From positions 1 to 36,288 of the forward strand of contig JAFLBP010000048.1 in assembly GCA_017303875.1 (NCBI GenBank): DNA of 36,288 bases, given 5' to 3'. The stretch's first letter is position 1. Every line of letters begins with the position of its first letter. The notes beneath the pieces are model-generated. The model was not told the origin of the DNA. It searched no databases and saw nothing but the letters and a program-made list of their open reading frames with translations. Source of the stretch: Chitinophagales bacterium (GTDB lineage: Bacteria > Bacteroidota > Bacteroidia > Chitinophagales > Saprospiraceae). Shown here piece after piece: positions 15,458-23,039 of this stretch. Position numbers and translations under genes: made by a program.

Positions 15458-15465
15458 TAACTTTG
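15458..15465 (+). promoter_or_regulatory. -7 element of the flippase-like gene
   Basis: TAACTTTG matches TAnnTTTG, 37 bases before ATG 15503. The -33 region lies within the CATTCCG array and has no TTG. Confidence 0.5.
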
Positions 15466-15502
15466 CGCCCCGAAAAGGCTGTTTTGCCTTTTATTTCTTA
15501 CC

Positions 15503-16567
15503 ATGTTGAAAAAAACGCTTCAATTTTTAGGTTTTCTGCTCCTGGGCGGCACGATCATGTATTTTGTTTTTACCGATCAGCAGCAAAAATATGCCGAGCA
15601 ATGTGCTTTAAAAGGCCATACGGATTGCAGCTTTACAGATAAACTGATCCACGATTTTTCTACCATACACCTCGGCTGGATGGCAGCGGTGGTGTTGGCT
15701 TTTACCGTGAGTATTGTACTGCGTGCCTTGCGCTGGCAAATGCTGCTGGAACCGCTGGGTTATAAGGTAAAATTTCACAACAGCTTTCTGACCATCGTTT
15801 TCGGCTATGTGGTCAACCTGCTTTTTCCACGCATGGGCGAAGTGGCCCGCGCAGGCGCCCTGGCGCGTTACGAGCGTTTGCCGGTTGAAAAAGTTATGGG
15901 TACTTTGGTCGTAGACCGACTCATGGACCTGGTTTGCATGGCTGTGGTAGTTGGTTTGGCTTTTCTGACAGAGGGCGATACCCTGCTCAACTTCATAGGC
16001 GCCAAACGCGGTGAAGGCGGTGGCGGACTGTTCAGCAATCCCTATTTCTGGGGCTTGATTGTGTTGGGTGTTGCCGGCATCGGCATCTGGAAATTCGTCA
16101 GCGAGCGCTTCCGGCACGTAGGTATTGTCCGGAAAATCAATCTCTTGCTCAGTGGGTTCTGGGAAGGCCTGCGTTCGGTGTTCCGGATGAAAAACCCGGG
16201 GCTTTTCCTGCTTTACTCCGTTGGTATCTGGCTGATGTTTTACCTGCAATGCTGGTTTAACCTCAAAGCTTTTGCACCAACTGCCGGCCTCGATATGGGC
16301 GCTGCTGCAATGGTTTTTGTTTTCGGCACTTTGGGCATGATTATTCCTTCTCCCGGCGGCATGGGTACTTTCCATTTTCTGACGACGGAAGGCTTAAAAA
16401 TGTATTCTATTGCCGAAGACGACGCCTTTTCCTACGCCAACATCGCATTTTTCTCCATTCAGATCCTGTACAATATTATAGCCGGCCTCAGTGCGGTGCT
16501 GCTTCTGCAGGTGCTGAATCGCAAAAACAAAAACAACCCTGCCGATGACGAACTTTCAGCAAATTGA
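15503..16567 (+). CDS. Lysylphosphatidylglycerol synthase TM-region/flippase-like protein
   Basis: 354 residues, with about eight membrane helices. It has the hallmarks of the UPF0104/LPG synthetase TM family: RALRWQMLLEPLGYKV, then FGYVVNLLFPRMGEVARAGALARYERLPVEKVMGTLVVDRLMDL, and a late IPSPGGMGTFHF segment. The catalytic LPG synthase domain is absent, so it is the stand-alone membrane part, thought to move lipids or lipid-linked intermediates across the membrane. Its 3' end overlaps the heptose-phosphate adenylyltransferase gene by 23 bases, so the two are translationally coupled and may both serve surface-glycan synthesis. The ATG at 15503 begins MLKKTLQFLGFLLLGG, directly before the first helix. 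Confidence 0.9.
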   Translation: MLKKTLQFLGFLLLGGTIMYFVFTDQQQKYAEQCALKGHTDCSFTDKLIHDFSTIHLGWMAAVVLAFTVSIVLRALRWQMLLEPLGYKVKFHNSFLTIVFGYVVNLLFPRMGEVARAGALARYERLPVEKVMGTLVVDRLMDLVCMAVVVGLAFLTEGDTLLNFIGAKRGEGGGGLFSNPYFWGLIVLGVAGIGIWKFVSERFRHVGIVRKINLLLSGFWEGLRSVFRMKNPGLFLLYSVGIWLMFYLQCWFNLKAFAPTAGLDMGAAAMVFVFGTLGMIIPSPGGMGTFHFLTTEGLKMYSIAEDDAFSYANIAFFSIQILYNIIAGLSAVLLLQVLNRKNKNNPADDELSAN

Positions 16568-17045
16568 AGCTAAAATTCATACTGCTGCCTCGATTCAGGC
16601 CCAAGTGAATACCTGGCGTGCCGCCGGCGACCGCATTGTGTTTACCAACGGCTGCTTCGACCTGCTGCATTTCGGCCATATCCACTACCTCGCTGCCGCC
16701 CGCGATCTCGGCGACCGCCTCGTGGTGGGCATGAACAGCGGCGCATCGGTACGCAGACTTAAAGGGCCACGCCGACCGATCAACGACGAAGCAACCCGCA
16801 CCCACCTGCTTGCCGCATTGGGTTTTGTTGACGCCCTGATTGTTTTTGAAAGCGATACGCCCTACGATCTGATCGGCCTGGTACAGCCGGATATTCTGGT
16901 TAAAGGCGGCGACTGGCGCCCGGAGCAGATTGTCGGCTCCGATCTTGTACTCGCCCGCGGCGGTCAGGTACTTAGCCTACCCTTCATAGACGGCTACTCC
17001 ACCACCAACATCGAGCAAAAAATAATTAAAAGTAACGATGAGTGA
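16545..17045 (+). CDS. rfaE2: D-glycero-beta-D-manno-heptose 1-phosphate adenylyltransferase
   Basis: 166 residues, a stand-alone version of the C-terminal half of HldE. It adds AMP to heptose 1-phosphate to give ADP-heptose for LPS core or other surface glycans. The nucleotidyltransferase signature is TNGCFDLLHFGHIHYL, with the HxGH motif at residues 42-45; further conserved stretches are RRLKGPRRPINDEATR and PDILVKGGDW, and the family's end motif is FIDGYSTTNI. It overlaps the preceding membrane-protein gene by 23 bases. The kinase half (HldE-N) is not in this window. The last codons GAT GAG TGA lie within the first units of the ATGATGA heptamer array, so the stop codon is part of the repeat. 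Confidence 0.95.
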   Translation: MTNFQQIEAKIHTAASIQAQVNTWRAAGDRIVFTNGCFDLLHFGHIHYLAAARDLGDRLVVGMNSGASVRRLKGPRRPINDEATRTHLLAALGFVDALIVFESDTPYDLIGLVQPDILVKGGDWRPEQIVGSDLVLARGGQVLSLPFIDGYSTTNIEQKIIKSNDE

Positions 17046-17172
17046 TGAATGATGAATGATGAATGATGAATGATGAACGATGAGTGATTTTGGATGTTTA
17101 ATTTTTAATTGATTATCAATTAGTTAAAAAAACCAACAAAAATAATTCATCATTCATCATTCATCGTTCATT
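17035..17172. repeat. ATGATGA heptamer inverted repeat between convergent genes
   Basis: The left arm is in-phase 7-base units: ACGATGA, GTGATGA, ATGATGA (four times), ACGATGA, GTGATTT (17035-17090). The inverted right arm (about 17145-17172) reads ATGAACG, ATGAATG, ATGAATG, ATGAATT on the minus strand, so about 25 bases can pair. The TGA stops of both flanking genes (17043-17045 and 17161-17163) are inside the arms. The centre is A/T-rich with no gene. It may work as a two-way transcript end. Confidence 0.9.
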
Positions 17173-17529
17173 TGCGTAGTGTTTGGCGTACATCAGGGCA
17201 GCGCCGGCGAGGGCAAAATCCTTGAGCATGCCGGTAATGAACATATTTTTATTCGGGGCATCCAGTACATTAGGAATATAGACAAACCCGATCATCAGCA
17301 AGAGAAAGCAGGCCAGTCCGATTGCGGCAATTTTATCATAACGGCCAATCAGCATACTCACAGAAGCCAGGATCAGGATCAGTCCGGTGAGGTAAACAAA
17401 AATCCATTTGGCCGGCAAAAATTCGGGCACCGAGGTGGTCATAATATCAACATCCATAAAATGGACAAGGCCCAGCAGGGCAAACGGGATGGCAAAAAAC
17501 CAGCGTCCGAGCGATAAAAAAGTATTCAT
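17161..17529 (-). CDS. DoxX-like small membrane protein
   Basis: 122 residues with four membrane helices. The start MNTFLSLGRWFFAIPFALLG and the following VHF segment are typical of DoxX/DoxD-like proteins; the last helix is FALAGAALMYAKHYANER. Family members are linked to thiosulfate oxidation or redox protection in some bacteria, but most are uncharacterised, so no specific role is given. The stop codon TGA arises from the ATGAACGATGA units of the heptamer array: the final residues N-E-R are encoded by repeat sequence. It is convergent with the adenylyltransferase gene and divergent from rlmB. Confidence 0.8.
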   Translation of the reverse strand: MNTFLSLGRWFFAIPFALLGLVHFMDVDIMTTSVPEFLPAKWIFVYLTGLILILASVSMLIGRYDKIAAIGLACFLLLMIGFVYIPNVLDAPNKNMFITGMLKDFALAGAALMYAKHYANER

Positions 17530-17653
17530 ATTGTTGTTTCGTTTTGTTGAAAGGACGCTCCAAGGTAAGCAGCTTTTTTACAAAAAAATATAGCATCCAC
17601 CATATTAAAAGTATCCCTGCGCGACTCCTTAAAAAAATCCTAAAAAGCGTTCC

Positions 17654-17661
17654 TACCTTTG
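17654..17661 (+). promoter_or_regulatory. -7 element of rlmB
   Basis: TACCTTTG matches the consensus exactly, 31 bases before ATG 17693. The expected -33 position has no TTG. Confidence 0.55.
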
Positions 17662-17692
17662 CGCTTCATTTTCAGTTGAATCAACAAGTAAT

Positions 17693-18433
17693 ATGGCCGA
17701 GTCCAATCTTATTTACGGGCACCATCCGGTAACGGAAGCCATCCGCGCCGGCAAGGCCGTGGACAAAGTCTTTTTTCAGCAGGGTTTGCGCGGCGAATTG
17801 GAAAAAGAAATACGCCACCTCACCAAGGCGCACGACATACCCTTGCAGGTAGTTCCCCGTGAAAAGCTCAACAAACTCACGAAAGGTACCCACCAGGGGG
17901 TTGTTGCCTTTATGGCGTTGGTGGAATATATGCCTTTAGAAGATATTGTACCCTTTGTGTTTGAACAGGGGCAAACGCCGCTGCTGCTGCTCCTCGACAA
18001 TGTGAGTGATGTGCGCAATTTTGGCGCCATCTGCCGCTCCGCCGAATGTGCGGGTGTACATGCTGTGGTATTCGGGCAATCCGGCTCGGCGCCGGTGAAT
18101 GAAGAGGCGATGAAAGCATCTGCGGGTGCATTGGCCCGCATCCGGCTTTGCCGCGTACGCAGCATATTCAGCGCAGTGGAATGGTTACAGCAGTCGGGGG
18201 TACAAATTGTTGCCACCGCGCTGGAGGCGCGATCTAAAAAAGTTTATGAAGCGGATTTCACGGCGCCCACCGCCATCCTGATGGGCAGTGAGGGAGAGGG
18301 TGTACACCCCAAGCTCCTGAAAATGTCGGATGTAGTGGTCAAAATACCACAGGCCACCGATTTTGACTCGTTCAACGTGAGCGTAGCCGCAGGCATCGTG
18401 TTGTACGAAGCGCTGCGGCAAAGAGATTTTTGA
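17693..18433 (+). CDS. rlmB: 23S rRNA (guanosine-2'-O)-methyltransferase RlmB-like (SpoU family)
   Basis: 246 residues. The N-terminal substrate-binding domain starts LIYGHHPVTEAI and includes GTHQGVVAF. The C-terminal SPOUT (trefoil-knot) methyltransferase has the three SpoU motifs: LLLDNVSDVRNFGAICRSAE, AILMGSEGEGVHP and DSFNVSVAAGIVLYEALRQ. RlmB methylates the ribose of G2251 in the peptidyltransferase region of 23S rRNA; TrmH-type tRNA methylation cannot be ruled out from sequence alone, but the N-terminal domain favours rRNA. The stop TGA is created by the first heptamer units (GATTTTTGA), so the last two residues, D-F, come from repeat sequence. It is convergent with the response-regulator gene. 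Confidence 0.93.
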   Translation: MAESNLIYGHHPVTEAIRAGKAVDKVFFQQGLRGELEKEIRHLTKAHDIPLQVVPREKLNKLTKGTHQGVVAFMALVEYMPLEDIVPFVFEQGQTPLLLLLDNVSDVRNFGAICRSAECAGVHAVVFGQSGSAPVNEEAMKASAGALARIRLCRVRSIFSAVEWLQQSGVQIVATALEARSKKVYEADFTAPTAILMGSEGEGVHPKLLKMSDVVVKIPQATDFDSFNVSVAAGIVLYEALRQRDF

Positions 18434-18556
18434 TTTTTGATGCTTGATTTTGGATTTTTGATGCTAAATGTTTGATTATAAATAATTTGAATTAATAATC
18501 AAGCATCAAAAATCCAAAATCAAAAAACAATCAAGCATCCAAAATCAAAAAAAAGA
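18425..18556. repeat. GATTTTT/GATGCTT heptamer inverted repeat
   Basis: The left arm is eight in-phase units: GATTTTT, GATTTTT, GATGCTT, GATTTTG, GATTTTT, GATGCTA, AATGTTT, GATTATA (18425-18480). The inverted right arm (about 18494-18556) carries the same words with a few insertions. Twenty bases pair perfectly (unit series GATTTTG-GATTTTT-GATGCT). The arms lie between the convergent rlmB and response-regulator genes; the rlmB stop is in the first unit boundary and the regulator stop touches the other end. Confidence 0.92.
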
Positions 18557-19231
18557 TCATTTCCCAAAGGAGCGTGCATCGGCTTTTACCAACTGGTGCT
18601 GAATGGCATACAGCACCAGCCCGGCTACATTGCGGCAGCCGAGTTTTTCCATCAGGTTGTTGCGGTGGCCGTCTACGGTACGCGGACTGAGGAAAAGTTT
18701 TGTTGCAATTTCTCCGGTAGTGTATTCTTCACAGATCAGTTGCAGGATTTCCTTTTCGCGGGGAGTGAGTTCAACGCCGAAGGGCAGCCCGAGTTTGGGT
18801 TTGGTTTTTTGAATCATGCTGTCGCGGATAACTTCCATGACTTTTGCATCGTAAAAAAAACCGTTTTTATGTACTTCCCGGATGGTGTGGCTTACATCAG
18901 CGGGGTCGGTATTTTTGGCTAAATACGCGGCGGCGCCCATTTCGATCATATTGACGATATGGGCGTTGCTGTAATAGCCGGAGAGCACGACAAAGCGGAT
19001 ACCCGGGTAATCATGCGCCAGTTTTTTGGCGGTTTCGATACCATTTAGCTCTGGCATATTCATATCGAGCAGGATGATATCGGGGTTTTGCGGGTTATTT
19101 TGGAGGTGTTCGATGAGTTCGCGGCCATTTCCTGCTTCAAATTGGACATGAATGTCGTTGTCGGCTTCGAGCAGTAGTTTTAGCCCTTTACGGAAGAGTG
19201 CCTCATCATCGGCAATGGCAAGTTGGATCAT
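18557..19231 (-). CDS. LuxR/NarL-type response regulator
   Basis: 224 residues. The receiver domain is at 1-120, with acidic residues D8/D9, phospho-acceptor D56 (IILLDMNMP) and K105-type lysine (AAYLAKNTDP). The C-terminal LuxR-type helix-turn-helix (about 157-205) reads LTPREKEILQLICEEYTTGE, then LFLSPRTVDGHRNNLMEKLG. It is the output partner of the histidine kinase gene directly upstream, which it overlaps by 4 bases (ATGA). A 7-4-7 palindrome over the operon promoter (21251-21268) is a candidate binding site, so the operon may be self-regulated. Confidence 0.96.
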   Translation of the reverse strand: MIQLAIADDEALFRKGLKLLLEADNDIHVQFEAGNGRELIEHLQNNPQNPDIILLDMNMPELNGIETAKKLAHDYPGIRFVVLSGYYSNAHIVNMIEMGAAAYLAKNTDPADVSHTIREVHKNGFFYDAKVMEVIRDSMIQKTKPKLGLPFGVELTPREKEILQLICEEYTTGEIATKLFLSPRTVDGHRNNLMEKLGCRNVAGLVLYAIQHQLVKADARSFGK

Positions 19232-20013
19232 AACGCAGGGAAGGGATAGGGATATTGGATGAATGCTTTGTATCCGGCATTGGGGGCAGTATCGTAGTAC
19301 ATGGATGCGCCGATCATTTTCAGGCGACTAAACATGCTTTGCGTGCCGAGTCCTTGTCCTTGAGGAATAAGATCGGGGTCGAAGCCAAGACCGTCGTCCG
19401 TAAATTCGATACGAATTTCGGTATCTGTAATCCACATACTGATCAGGATATTTTCAGCTTTCCCGTGTCGAATGGAGTTAGAGGTAAGCTCCTGAACAAC
19501 GCGGAAGAGGTTCACCTCTGCATTCTTGTCGCATGGACGCCCACTTTGTCGGAACACTTCAAAATGCGCATTAACGGCGCCTGTTCGGGAATATTTGTCA
19601 CAAAGTTCGCGGATGGCTTCTTTTAATCCGAAATTTTCAAGGGTTGGCGGCAACAGGTCGTGAGCAATGCGCCGGGTAGCGCCGATGGTATCCTGAAGAA
19701 TCTCCGAAACTTCTTTAATCGTAAGCTCGTGTTCCGGGTTTTCCACAGTATGTTTCTGAAGGCGGTACAAACCCAGGTGAATAACATTGAGTTTGGAGCC
19801 GATGTCGTCGTGCAGGTCTTTGGCAATTCTTTTTCTTTCCTCTTCCTGGGTTTGGATAGTGCTATATAGCAGCTGTTCCTGATGAAGGAGGTTTTGCTCC
19901 TGTATTTTTTGTTGTTCCTGGTGCAATTTACGCTGCGAAAGCAAGAAGAACAACACAAAAGAAACGGCAAACAATAGCATGACCCCAATACCCACGGTCA
20001 TGTAGAAGATCAT
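19228..20013 (-). CDS. NarL-type sensor histidine kinase (HisKA_3)
   Basis: 261 residues: one N-terminal membrane helix (about 3-25), a coiled-coil linker rich in Gln/Glu (27-60), the HisKA_3 dimerisation domain with the phospho-histidine H68 (ERKRIAKDLHDDIGSKLN), and a C-terminal HATPase with NSIRHGKA (N box) and DDGLGFDPD (G1) followed by GQGLGTQSM. There is no sensor domain of its own, so the signal probably comes from the polytopic membrane protein encoded just upstream, with which it overlaps by 4 bases. It phosphorylates the response regulator encoded just downstream. Confidence 0.95.
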   Translation of the reverse strand: MIFYMTVGIGVMLLFAVSFVLFFLLSQRKLHQEQQKIQEQNLLHQEQLLYSTIQTQEEERKRIAKDLHDDIGSKLNVIHLGLYRLQKHTVENPEHELTIKEVSEILQDTIGATRRIAHDLLPPTLENFGLKEAIRELCDKYSRTGAVNAHFEVFRQSGRPCDKNAEVNLFRVVQELTSNSIRHGKAENILISMWITDTEIRIEFTDDGLGFDPDLIPQGQGLGTQSMFSRLKMIGASMYYDTAPNAGYKAFIQYPYPFPAL

Positions 20014-20687
20014 TTTTTCCTGGAAGATTTATTGGTCGTGATTAAAATGGACGTAAGGATCAAGATTTGGAACACCAGGGTTAACAAACTGTTGAGCAAC
20101 CAAAAGCCCACTTGATCTTCTCTGGACGTATGGGCGGCGATCAACATTTTTGAAAACATAAAGATAAACAGGCTTCCGGAATAATATAACAATACGCCGG
20201 TATTTATTAGACCAACGCTCAAATTTTGCGGCTGCGAGAAGTCTGTTTTGCCAAAATTGTAAAAAAAGTAGTAAATGGAAGCAAGAATAAAAAAGCTCTG
20301 TGTAACCGATTTTGCGTTGCTGTTGAAGTTAAAAGGACTTTCCAGGAAGAGGGTATTTCCCACAATCAACACCGCTCCACCAAACAAAAACGGCCAGAAC
20401 ACACGCTCTATCCAGCGCACATCATAAAAAACCACCCGGTAAAAAAAAGCCCAGCCGATGAATTCAATCAGGGTGTAAAAGTGCAGCAAAGGCAGGTTAT
20501 TCATGCGATTGGCAGAAAATATACTTGCCGCAAGGTTGACCAGCGATGTGCCAAGCAAGTATACTCCAATTACAACATAAGTCAGCGACAAGGTACGCCG
20601 TTTCCAAATCAATGTGACCAGGCTGAGCAAAACCGGCAGCCAGGTCACATTGATTATAAATCGCATTACATCATACGCTGGAATCAT
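20010..20687 (-). CDS. Polytopic membrane protein, putative sensor partner
   Basis: 225 residues, with about six to seven hydrophobic helices (for example VTWLPVLLSLVTLIW, LSLTYVVIGVYLLGTSLV, FWPFLFGGAVLIVGNTLF, SFFILASIYYFFYNF and, at the end, LVFQILILTSILI). I do not recognise a named family. Its 3' end overlaps the kinase gene by 4 bases and its start is 12 bases from the upstream gene, so all four genes form one transcription unit. The kinase lacks a sensor domain, so this protein is the best candidate for sensing a membrane or extracytoplasmic signal and passing it to the kinase. The basic tail TTNKSSRKK is cytoplasmic by the positive-inside rule. Confidence 0.8.
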   Translation of the reverse strand: MIPAYDVMRFIINVTWLPVLLSLVTLIWKRRTLSLTYVVIGVYLLGTSLVNLAASIFSANRMNNLPLLHFYTLIEFIGWAFFYRVVFYDVRWIERVFWPFLFGGAVLIVGNTLFLESPFNFNSNAKSVTQSFFILASIYYFFYNFGKTDFSQPQNLSVGLINTGVLLYYSGSLFIFMFSKMLIAAHTSREDQVGFWLLNSLLTLVFQILILTSILITTNKSSRKK

Positions 20688-20699
20688 GGGGCAAAAACA

Positions 20700-21179
20700 T
20701 TAATTCGGTGGGCACATCGGTGGACAAGGTTCTGTAAAGTCGTAATACTTCACTACCTGAGTGCTTGGGTTAAACACTTTAAAAATCAGGTCAATGGTAT
20801 CCACGCCTTGTTTGGTTCCGGCCGGGTTAAGGGCCAGTTCGGCGAACACTTCGGCGTCGTTGGAGCCGAAGGCGAGCATTTGTTGCAGTTCGCAAGGGGC
20901 TAATTTGAAGTAACGAACATTGGGGTTGCCCACTCTGTAATAGGCTGCGGTATCGGCATTGTAGTGCGGCGCCCAGTTGGTCTGGTACGCATTGATACGG
21001 CTTTGGCCGGTTTGACTATTGATTTCGGTAGGGGTGCAGGGCGTGTTCTCTACGAGGGTTACGCTGCGCTTCCCGGCGGCGGCGCCAGTGGCCTCAGCTG
21101 GTGCGCCGTTCCAGCGCCAGGCAAGCAGCCCGGAGGCAATCAGAAAAAGAATGGTCCAGATGTTAAACTTGAAATTCAT
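20700..21179 (-). CDS. Membrane-anchored exported protein, first gene of the sensor operon
   Basis: 159 residues from ATG 21179. An N-terminal membrane anchor or uncleaved signal (NIWTILFLIASGLLAWRW) is followed by an exported domain of about 135 residues with four cysteines (TPCTPTE, LAPCELQQ, EPCPPMCPPN) that could form two disulfides. No family recognised. The start at 21179 was chosen because the upstream in-frame ATG (21227) adds a polar stretch before the anchor. It is the first gene of a four-gene unit with a polytopic membrane protein, kinase and regulator, so it may bind the signal in the periplasm or be an output of the system. Confidence 0.65.
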   Translation of the reverse strand: MNFKFNIWTILFLIASGLLAWRWNGAPAEATGAAAGKRSVTLVENTPCTPTEINSQTGQSRINAYQTNWAPHYNADTAAYYRVGNPNVRYFKLAPCELQQMLAFGSNDAEVFAELALNPAGTKQGVDTIDLIFKVFNPSTQVVKYYDFTEPCPPMCPPN

Positions 21180-21237
21180 GTTTTGTTTTGTTTGAAAATT
21201 GAAAACAGACGATTTTTGCGGGTACAAAAAGGCGGAA

Positions 21238-21268
21238 CAATATTAGACGATTTGCCGCTGTCGGCAAA
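21238..21268 (-). promoter_or_regulatory. Promoter with overlapping palindrome, sensor operon
   Basis: Minus strand: TTG (21265-21267), a 19-base spacer, TAATATTG (21238-21245, one mismatch to TAnnTTTG). A perfect 7-4-7 inverted repeat, TTTGCCG-CTGT-CGGCAAA (21251-21268), covers the -33 element and spacer. That is where an activator or repressor would bind, and NarL/LuxR-type regulators favour such two-fold sites. Confidence 0.6.
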
Positions 21269-21324
21269 GTGCCGATGAAAAAACAGGTATTTTTACGGGG
21301 GGGCTTTCAAATGTCAAACTTATG

Positions 21325-21355
21325 TTGTGTGCTTGCTGTTTTTACCTGACATTTG
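21325..21355 (+). promoter_or_regulatory. Probable promoter of nadB
   Basis: TTG (21325-21327), a 20-base spacer, GACATTTG (21348-21355), which differs from TAnnTTTG only in the first base. The leader to ATG 21385 would be about 23 bases. This placement argues against the upstream in-frame ATG at 21322. Confidence 0.45.
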
Positions 21356-21384
21356 CCCCGCACCACTTAATTCTACTGCGCGTT

Positions 21385-22995
21385 ATGGCTCAAATCAAAG
21401 CGGATCTGCTCATTCTCGGCTCCGGCATTGCCGGTCTTACCCTTGCCATCAAAACGGCCCGGCATTTTAAAGACAAACAAATTCTGGTACTCACCAAAAC
21501 CGTTGAAGGCGAAAGCAATACCCGTTATGCACAGGGTGGCGTTGCTGCGGTTTGGGACACAGCAACCGATAACTACGAAAAACATATTGCCGACACCCTC
21601 GATGCCGGCGCCGGCCTCTGCAAAGCAGATGTCGTGCGCATCGTTGTGGAAGAAGGCCCGGAACGCGTGCGTGAAATCATTGAATGGGGCGCCCGTTTTG
21701 ATAAGGAAAAAAACTCATCAGACTACGACCTAGCCCGCGAAGGCGGCCATTCCGAACACCGGATTTTGCATTATAAAGACCTGACCGGCTGGGAAATGCA
21801 GCGTACCCTCATGGAGGAAGCCGCCCGATACCCCAATATCCGGGTGCTGGAACACTACTTTGCGCTCGACCTCATTACCCAGCACCACCTCGGCCGCTTA
21901 GTCATCCGCGTCACGCCCGGCATCGAATGCTACGGCTGCTATGCCCTCAACAAACAAAACGGCGAAATTGATACCCTGCTGGCCCGCGCAACCGTTGTGT
22001 GCACCGGCGGTGGCGGACAAGTATACAAGGCCACAACCAACCCCGTGATTGCCACGGGCGACGGCGTGGCAATGGTATACCGTGCCAAGGGCCGTGTGGA
22101 AAATATGGAGTTCATGCAGTTTCATCCCACTTCCCTGTACAATCCGGTTGGCGAAAATCCCTCTTTCCTTATTTCAGAGGCGGTGCGTGGTTATGGGGGT
22201 ATTTTAAAAACCGCTGACGGTGAAGAATTTATGCAACACTACGATCCGCGTGCCAGCCTTGCCCCGCGCGATATTGTTGCCCGCGCCATCGACTCGGAAA
22301 TGAAAAAACGCGGTACTGATTGTATGTACCTCGATTGCCGACACCTTGAAAAAGAGGGTTTTGTGGCACATTTCCCCACTATTTATGAAAAATGTGTAAG
22401 TATCGGTATCGACCCGATGAAAGACCTGATTCCGGTTGTACCCGCCTGCCACTACATGTGTGGCGGTATTATGACCGATGCCAACGGACAGACCAGCATT
22501 GAACGCCTGTACGCAGCCGGCGAATGCGCCTCCACTGGCCTGCACGGCGCCAATCGCCTCGCCTCCAACTCCCTGTTGGAAGCCATGGTTTTTGCACATC
22601 GCATCTTTGCACATCTGGAAGACCAACTTGATGTGCTGGACATCCGCAATGATATTCCCGACTGGAATGCAGAAGGCACCACCGACCCGAAAGAGATGGT
22701 ACTCATTACGCAAAGCGTACGGGAATTGAAGGAAATCATGTCGTATTATGTTGGTATTGTACGTTCCAATGTGCGTTTGAAACGCGCGATGGATCGCCTG
22801 TTTTTATTGTATCAGGAAACCGAAGAGTTGTATAAAACGACCAGTATCAGTCCGCAACTCATGGAATTGCGCAACCTGATTACCATCGCCTACCTGATAA
22901 CCCGTTCGGCGACACACCGGAGAGAAAGCCGCGGTTTACATTTTACAACCGACTACCCGGAGCTGCTGTCGTTTGTGGAGCATACGGTGTTGTAA
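21385..22995 (+). CDS. nadB: L-aspartate oxidase
   Basis: 536 residues from ATG 21385. It oxidises L-aspartate to iminoaspartate, the first step of de novo NAD synthesis. FAD-binding motif LLILGSGIAGLTLAIKTA; flavoprotein landmarks are the NTRYAQGGVAAV motif, EGGHSEHRILH with the catalytic-region histidine, MEFMQFHPTSLYN and GANRLASNSLLEAMVF. The C-terminal helical domain ends near TRSATHRRESRGLHF, typical of NadB; fumarate reductases of the same superfamily differ here and lack this substrate-loop pattern. nadA and nadC are not in the window. The APC permease gene follows on the same strand 44 bases later. Confidence 0.96.
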   Translation: MAQIKADLLILGSGIAGLTLAIKTARHFKDKQILVLTKTVEGESNTRYAQGGVAAVWDTATDNYEKHIADTLDAGAGLCKADVVRIVVEEGPERVREIIEWGARFDKEKNSSDYDLAREGGHSEHRILHYKDLTGWEMQRTLMEEAARYPNIRVLEHYFALDLITQHHLGRLVIRVTPGIECYGCYALNKQNGEIDTLLARATVVCTGGGGQVYKATTNPVIATGDGVAMVYRAKGRVENMEFMQFHPTSLYNPVGENPSFLISEAVRGYGGILKTADGEEFMQHYDPRASLAPRDIVARAIDSEMKKRGTDCMYLDCRHLEKEGFVAHFPTIYEKCVSIGIDPMKDLIPVVPACHYMCGGIMTDANGQTSIERLYAAGECASTGLHGANRLASNSLLEAMVFAHRIFAHLEDQLDVLDIRNDIPDWNAEGTTDPKEMVLITQSVRELKEIMSYYVGIVRSNVRLKRAMDRLFLLYQETEELYKTTSISPQLMELRNLITIAYLITRSATHRRESRGLHFTTDYPELLSFVEHTVL

Positions 22996-23004
22996 AATTT
23001 TCTT

Positions 23005-23012
23005 TACGTTTG
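23005..23012 (+). promoter_or_regulatory. -7 element of the APC permease gene
   Basis: TACGTTTG matches TAnnTTTG, 27 bases before ATG 23040. A TTG lies only 12 bases upstream, inside the nadB stop region, so the -33 is uncertain. Confidence 0.45.
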
Positions 23013-23039
23013 CGCTCCTTCACCAACACAAACAATAAT

